The position numbers and the translations under genes were made by a program. The notes below the pieces were generated by a model. That model did not search any database. It saw only the letters and a program-made list of their open reading frames with translations, and was not told where the DNA came from. Positions 6,880-9,723 of a stretch of DNA of 9,723 bases are shown one piece after another (position 1 is the stretch's first letter; each line of letters begins with the position of its first letter). Source of the stretch: an uncultured Eubacteriales bacterium (lineage in GTDB: Bacteria > Bacillota > Clostridia > Christensenellales > Christensenellaceae); assembly GCA_905193725.1 (NCBI GenBank), contig CAJJPW010000067.1, positions 1-9,723 on the forward strand. Reading direction: 5' to 3'.

Positions 6880-9723
6880 ATGGAAACGAGAAGCAAAAAT
6901 AAAAAGAGAAAATTTTTTACAGAGAAACGGTTTATAGCGATACTGCTGGCAGTATGTATGGTAATTACCCTCCCTGTTTTCTATCAATTTGCTTTGGCAG
7001 TTGACGAGGGGCCGATGGACCAAAATGGTGAAGTACAGCCTACAGACAGCGGCCAACCCGGTAGTAACCCCACCGAACAAGATGGAGAGCAAAATACCGG
7101 TAAGCTGCCAAGCCTAGAAATATTGTGGGGGCAAAATGTGCAGGAGTCTCAAGTAGAGACGGGAAATAGCATAACGGTATCGTTGGAGGCACAGCTAAAT
7201 GATGCAGAAGAGGGATCGGCAGATGTTGCAATTCAGCTCACGGAGAAGGAAGCAGCGGCGCTCAAGACTTTTGTAGAACAGAACACGATCACCACCCAAG
7301 AGGGAGTGGAGGTCTCTCTACAGGATATGGCAGACCAAGGTGCCCAGATATGCTTTGCGTTAGACGGGGAGCACAATGCACTAAAGGCAGAACTCACGTT
7401 TCAAGTGCCCAATGGCACAACGGCACCTTTTGATATCGATGTGTCAGAAGAGGATATTGCCACGACTTTTTATGGAGAAGAGGATAAGGTACTTACTACA
7501 AAAATGAAAATAAGTAAGTTTGGCTATATAGCGGACTTCGGATGGGAGGCTTCAGTGTCCGCAGAGGAAGAAGTTACCATAGAAGGAGGGGAGGAGTTAC
7601 CCGATTTTGACTTTACTGTACAGGCTATTTCAGGCAATAGGCAGGATACAGGGGTGGTCTACACCCAAAAACAGGTAGTGCAGTTAAAGGCCAAACTGCC
7701 TGAGGGACTATCTTGGCAGACGGATCAGATGACCTTTGACCCACAGACCGGGCAGATTGTACAGGGAGAGCTGACAGTCGCTACGTTAAGTGGCTTGCCT
7801 CAAGATGTTCAAGTGGAAATTGTAGGTACTAGTGAAAAAGAGTTTACGCTAGAAATCATTCGCGAAAACGGCGAGCAAGAGCCAATAGAAGAGGTCCTCT
7901 CAGACCTGAATGTTAAATTGACACTTCACGGGCAGGCGATGACGCTTCAGGCTGATGTTTTGGAAGACGCCAACCTAGAGGTAGAGGCCAGCGCCACTTC
8001 CATTGCCATAAGTGCCGATGTGGAAGAACAGAAAAGTGAAGAGAAGGCTCAGATACTATTAAAGTTAAAAGAAAAGCAACCCGCAGAACAGCTTCCACAA
8101 GTGGAAAATCCACCACAAGCGCAAAACACCCTTCCACAGGACAATCGTATTCACCAGGAAGAGCCTATTAAAATTGACGCCTATCGAGAGGCGCTTACGC
8201 AAACCATCTTCTGGGTAGATAATAATAACGAGGCTGACGCTAGGCCAGCGACTTCGGTATATACTCCAAAACTGTATTTTTCCATGGACGGTGGGAAAAA
8301 GGTAGAGCTGACCGAAAAGACCATTGAGCAGTTGGGAATGGATGCGGTGCCAGTACCTACAGTTACCTTAAGAGGTGTGGGCACGTACTATTACTCCATT
8401 GGCGCCAATACCCTGCCTTCTCAAATTACCTGTATAGACTCCTATGGGGATACCACACAGCATAGCATTACCTGGAGTATTGAACCTCCAGATGTGGAAC
8501 AGTATAGCTTCGTAGATGTGGATGACTTGGAAAGCTATCCAGCTGCCAACAACGGAGTAGGATGGTACTATATGCTGGAGACAGATATTTCCTTTCAAGT
8601 AAAATTGCGCTGGGGAGACTTGGGGAGCGCACCGGGTATTACAGATGCCATATTAAAAAACTTTCAACTAGTGGTTCAAACAAGTGAGGAGATTTCTAAA
8701 TATACGCTCAAAGAACTGGAAGATGTGATCAAAACAGCTTTAGATCCATCTGCTGACCCAGAGAATCCTACATCTGGTCAGATGTCTATACAAGGAACTT
8801 GGAAGTATAACTTAGATGGAACGCTCATCAACTATACAGTGGAGAAAATAGACGACTCAAAACTCACGGTGGATTCGCTTGAGCAGGGAGATTATTTTGC
8901 CCCCTCTTATGACAACACAGCCGCCCCTAACTTTGGCTCGGTGGTGGATAAAGTACACCCTGGAGGAACTCTCATCTTAACCCTCACGGGGACCAAACAG
9001 TATGTGTCCACTAAAGTATGGCTGGACGAGGGTACCACGGAGGCGGTTCAATCGAGACCTACGGGGGAACTTCAACTGTGGAGATACCGGGTAGGGCATG
9101 ACTACACTACCGCCTCACCCGTCCGAAACAGCGATGGCACCATTGCCACAGTAGAGCTGGATACAGACCCTGAGGGGAATGCCCAGACTATTCGGTTTAC
9201 TGTAGATGGAAACACACAACTGCCCAAGTACGACACAGAGGGATATGAATACCTCTATGTAGTGCGGGAGTACTTAAACAGCACTACCCAAGAGGGGAAA
9301 GATGCCAACCGGTATGAACAGGTGTTTGGCAGTGTCAGTGCTGAAGGAGAAATTACCGACCGAATCGATGTGAATGGCGAATTGGTTGATACCACAGATC
9401 CCTCTCTGAGAGGATCCACCAATGCCTTCCTCTACAATGGAGGGACGCTTTCTAACCGTGTGGTAGGCAGCGTGGAAACTAGAGCAACTAAAACATTAAA
9501 TGTACCGTATCCGTATAGCGCGATTAAAAGAATGGAAGTACCGGTATACATTCGGGAGACCGGAATCAACAACAAAATTGCGACGGATATTTTGACAAAG
9601 AAAATCATATATGATGAAGGACATCATCTGCTTGTATTACATTGTGGTTTTGGTTTTGAAAACAGAAATAATTTTGAAATGCATTGGGAGAATGCGGTGT
9701 TCTATGATGCTAATGGAAGAATG
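6880..9723 (+). CDS. Large secreted Cna_B-domain surface protein, 3' end outside window
   Basis: The frame from ATG 6880 is open for 948 codons and has no stop before the window ends. GAGGATGG (6865-6872) is a usable but slightly distant ribosome binding site. Residues 1-40 form a Gram-positive signal peptide: a basic N-region, a hydrophobic core at about 18-34, and ALA cleavage near residue 40. An acidic Gln/Pro/Asn-rich linker (about 41-80) follows, then beta-rich sequence with a Gln/Pro/Glu spacer (about 405-430). A degenerate Cna_B-like module starts near residue 442 (IFWVDNNNE, then RP at 455-456). A clearer Cna_B domain (about 708-800) shows STKVWLDEG, RPTGELQLWRY, LPKYDTEGYEYLYVVREYL. 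Cna_B domains are stalks of Gram-positive adhesins and pilins, so I infer a cell-surface stalk or adhesin. A sortase signal would lie beyond the window. Residues after ~872 look different in composition and may be foreign. Confidence 0.9.
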   Translation, partial: METRSKNKKRKFFTEKRFIAILLAVCMVITLPVFYQFALAVDEGPMDQNGEVQPTDSGQPGSNPTEQDGEQNTGKLPSLEILWGQNVQESQVETGNSITVSLEAQLNDAEEGSADVAIQLTEKEAAALKTFVEQNTITTQEGVEVSLQDMADQGAQICFALDGEHNALKAELTFQVPNGTTAPFDIDVSEEDIATTFYGEEDKVLTTKMKISKFGYIADFGWEASVSAEEEVTIEGGEELPDFDFTVQAISGNRQDTGVVYTQKQVVQLKAKLPEGLSWQTDQMTFDPQTGQIVQGELTVATLSGLPQDVQVEIVGTSEKEFTLEIIRENGEQEPIEEVLSDLNVKLTLHGQAMTLQADVLEDANLEVEASATSIAISADVEEQKSEEKAQILLKLKEKQPAEQLPQVENPPQAQNTLPQDNRIHQEEPIKIDAYREALTQTIFWVDNNNEADARPATSVYTPKLYFSMDGGKKVELTEKTIEQLGMDAVPVPTVTLRGVGTYYYSIGANTLPSQITCIDSYGDTTQHSITWSIEPPDVEQYSFVDVDDLESYPAANNGVGWYYMLETDISFQVKLRWGDLGSAPGITDAILKNFQLVVQTSEEISKYTLKELEDVIKTALDPSADPENPTSGQMSIQGTWKYNLDGTLINYTVEKIDDSKLTVDSLEQGDYFAPSYDNTAAPNFGSVVDKVHPGGTLILTLTGTKQYVSTKVWLDEGTTEAVQSRPTGELQLWRYRVGHDYTTASPVRNSDGTIATVELDTDPEGNAQTIRFTVDGNTQLPKYDTEGYEYLYVVREYLNSTTQEGKDANRYEQVFGSVSAEGEITDRIDVNGELVDTTDPSLRGSTNAFLYNGGTLSNRVVGSVETRATKTLNVPYPYSAIKRMEVPVYIRETGINNKIATDILTKKIIYDEGHHLLVLHCGFGFENRNNFEMHWENAVFYDANGRM

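Noticed and set aside
6872..6945. GTG at 6872 as the start of the surface protein
   Set aside because: That frame (GTGAAAAAATGG) hits a stop after about 20 codons. ATG 6880 gives the long frame with a proper signal peptide.
1..9723. CRISPR arrays, tRNA or rRNA genes, transposases or integrases
   Set aside because: No regularly spaced repeats, cloverleaf-like sequences or recombinase motifs were seen in either strand.

Overview
The window looks like chromosomal DNA from a Gram-positive, low-to-middle GC Firmicute, most likely an anaerobic gut Clostridia relative. This rests on strong AGGAG-type ribosome binding sites, a two-component sensor next to an FtsX-type ABC transporter, a large secreted protein with a Cna_B-type domain, and oligo-T intrinsic terminators. 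The taxonomic placement is inference; no marker gene is present.

Positions 1-5422 hold the distal part of one tightly packed + strand operon. It contains the end of a sensor histidine kinase (N-terminus outside the window), a MacB/LolD-class ATP-binding protein, a 906-residue permease with two FtsX modules, and a 479-residue exported, C-terminally membrane-anchored protein with two CARDB/NEW3-like beta-sandwich regions. The spacings (66, 1 and 8 bases) and the terminator at 5470-5512 support co-transcription. The likely logic is a sensor controlling an envelope ABC machine with a dedicated extracellular accessory protein. The substrate cannot be read from the sequence.

Positions 5423-6879 are visibly AT-richer and gene-poor. 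The only convincing gene is a 75-residue XRE-family repressor on the - strand (5896-6123). Upstream of it are two 18-base operators: O1, a perfect palindrome at 6135-6152, and O2, a 16/18 copy at 6190-6207. They bracket a good + strand promoter (TTGACG, 17 bases, TATATT). This is a compact autoregulatory switch whose + strand target is not obvious, because the next 670 bases contain no convincing gene. A second strong intrinsic terminator at 5703-5732 has no gene in front of it and suggests a small RNA of about 100 bases.

Positions 6880-9723 are the start of a very large secreted surface protein: at least 948 codons, open to the end of the window. It has a signal peptide, an acidic linker, several beta-rich stretches, a degenerate Cna_B-like module and a recognisable Cna_B domain. 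Its last ~75 codons change in base composition, codon choice and protein character, so the reading frame may be a chimera at about 9490.

No tRNA, rRNA, CRISPR array, transposase or integrase was seen.
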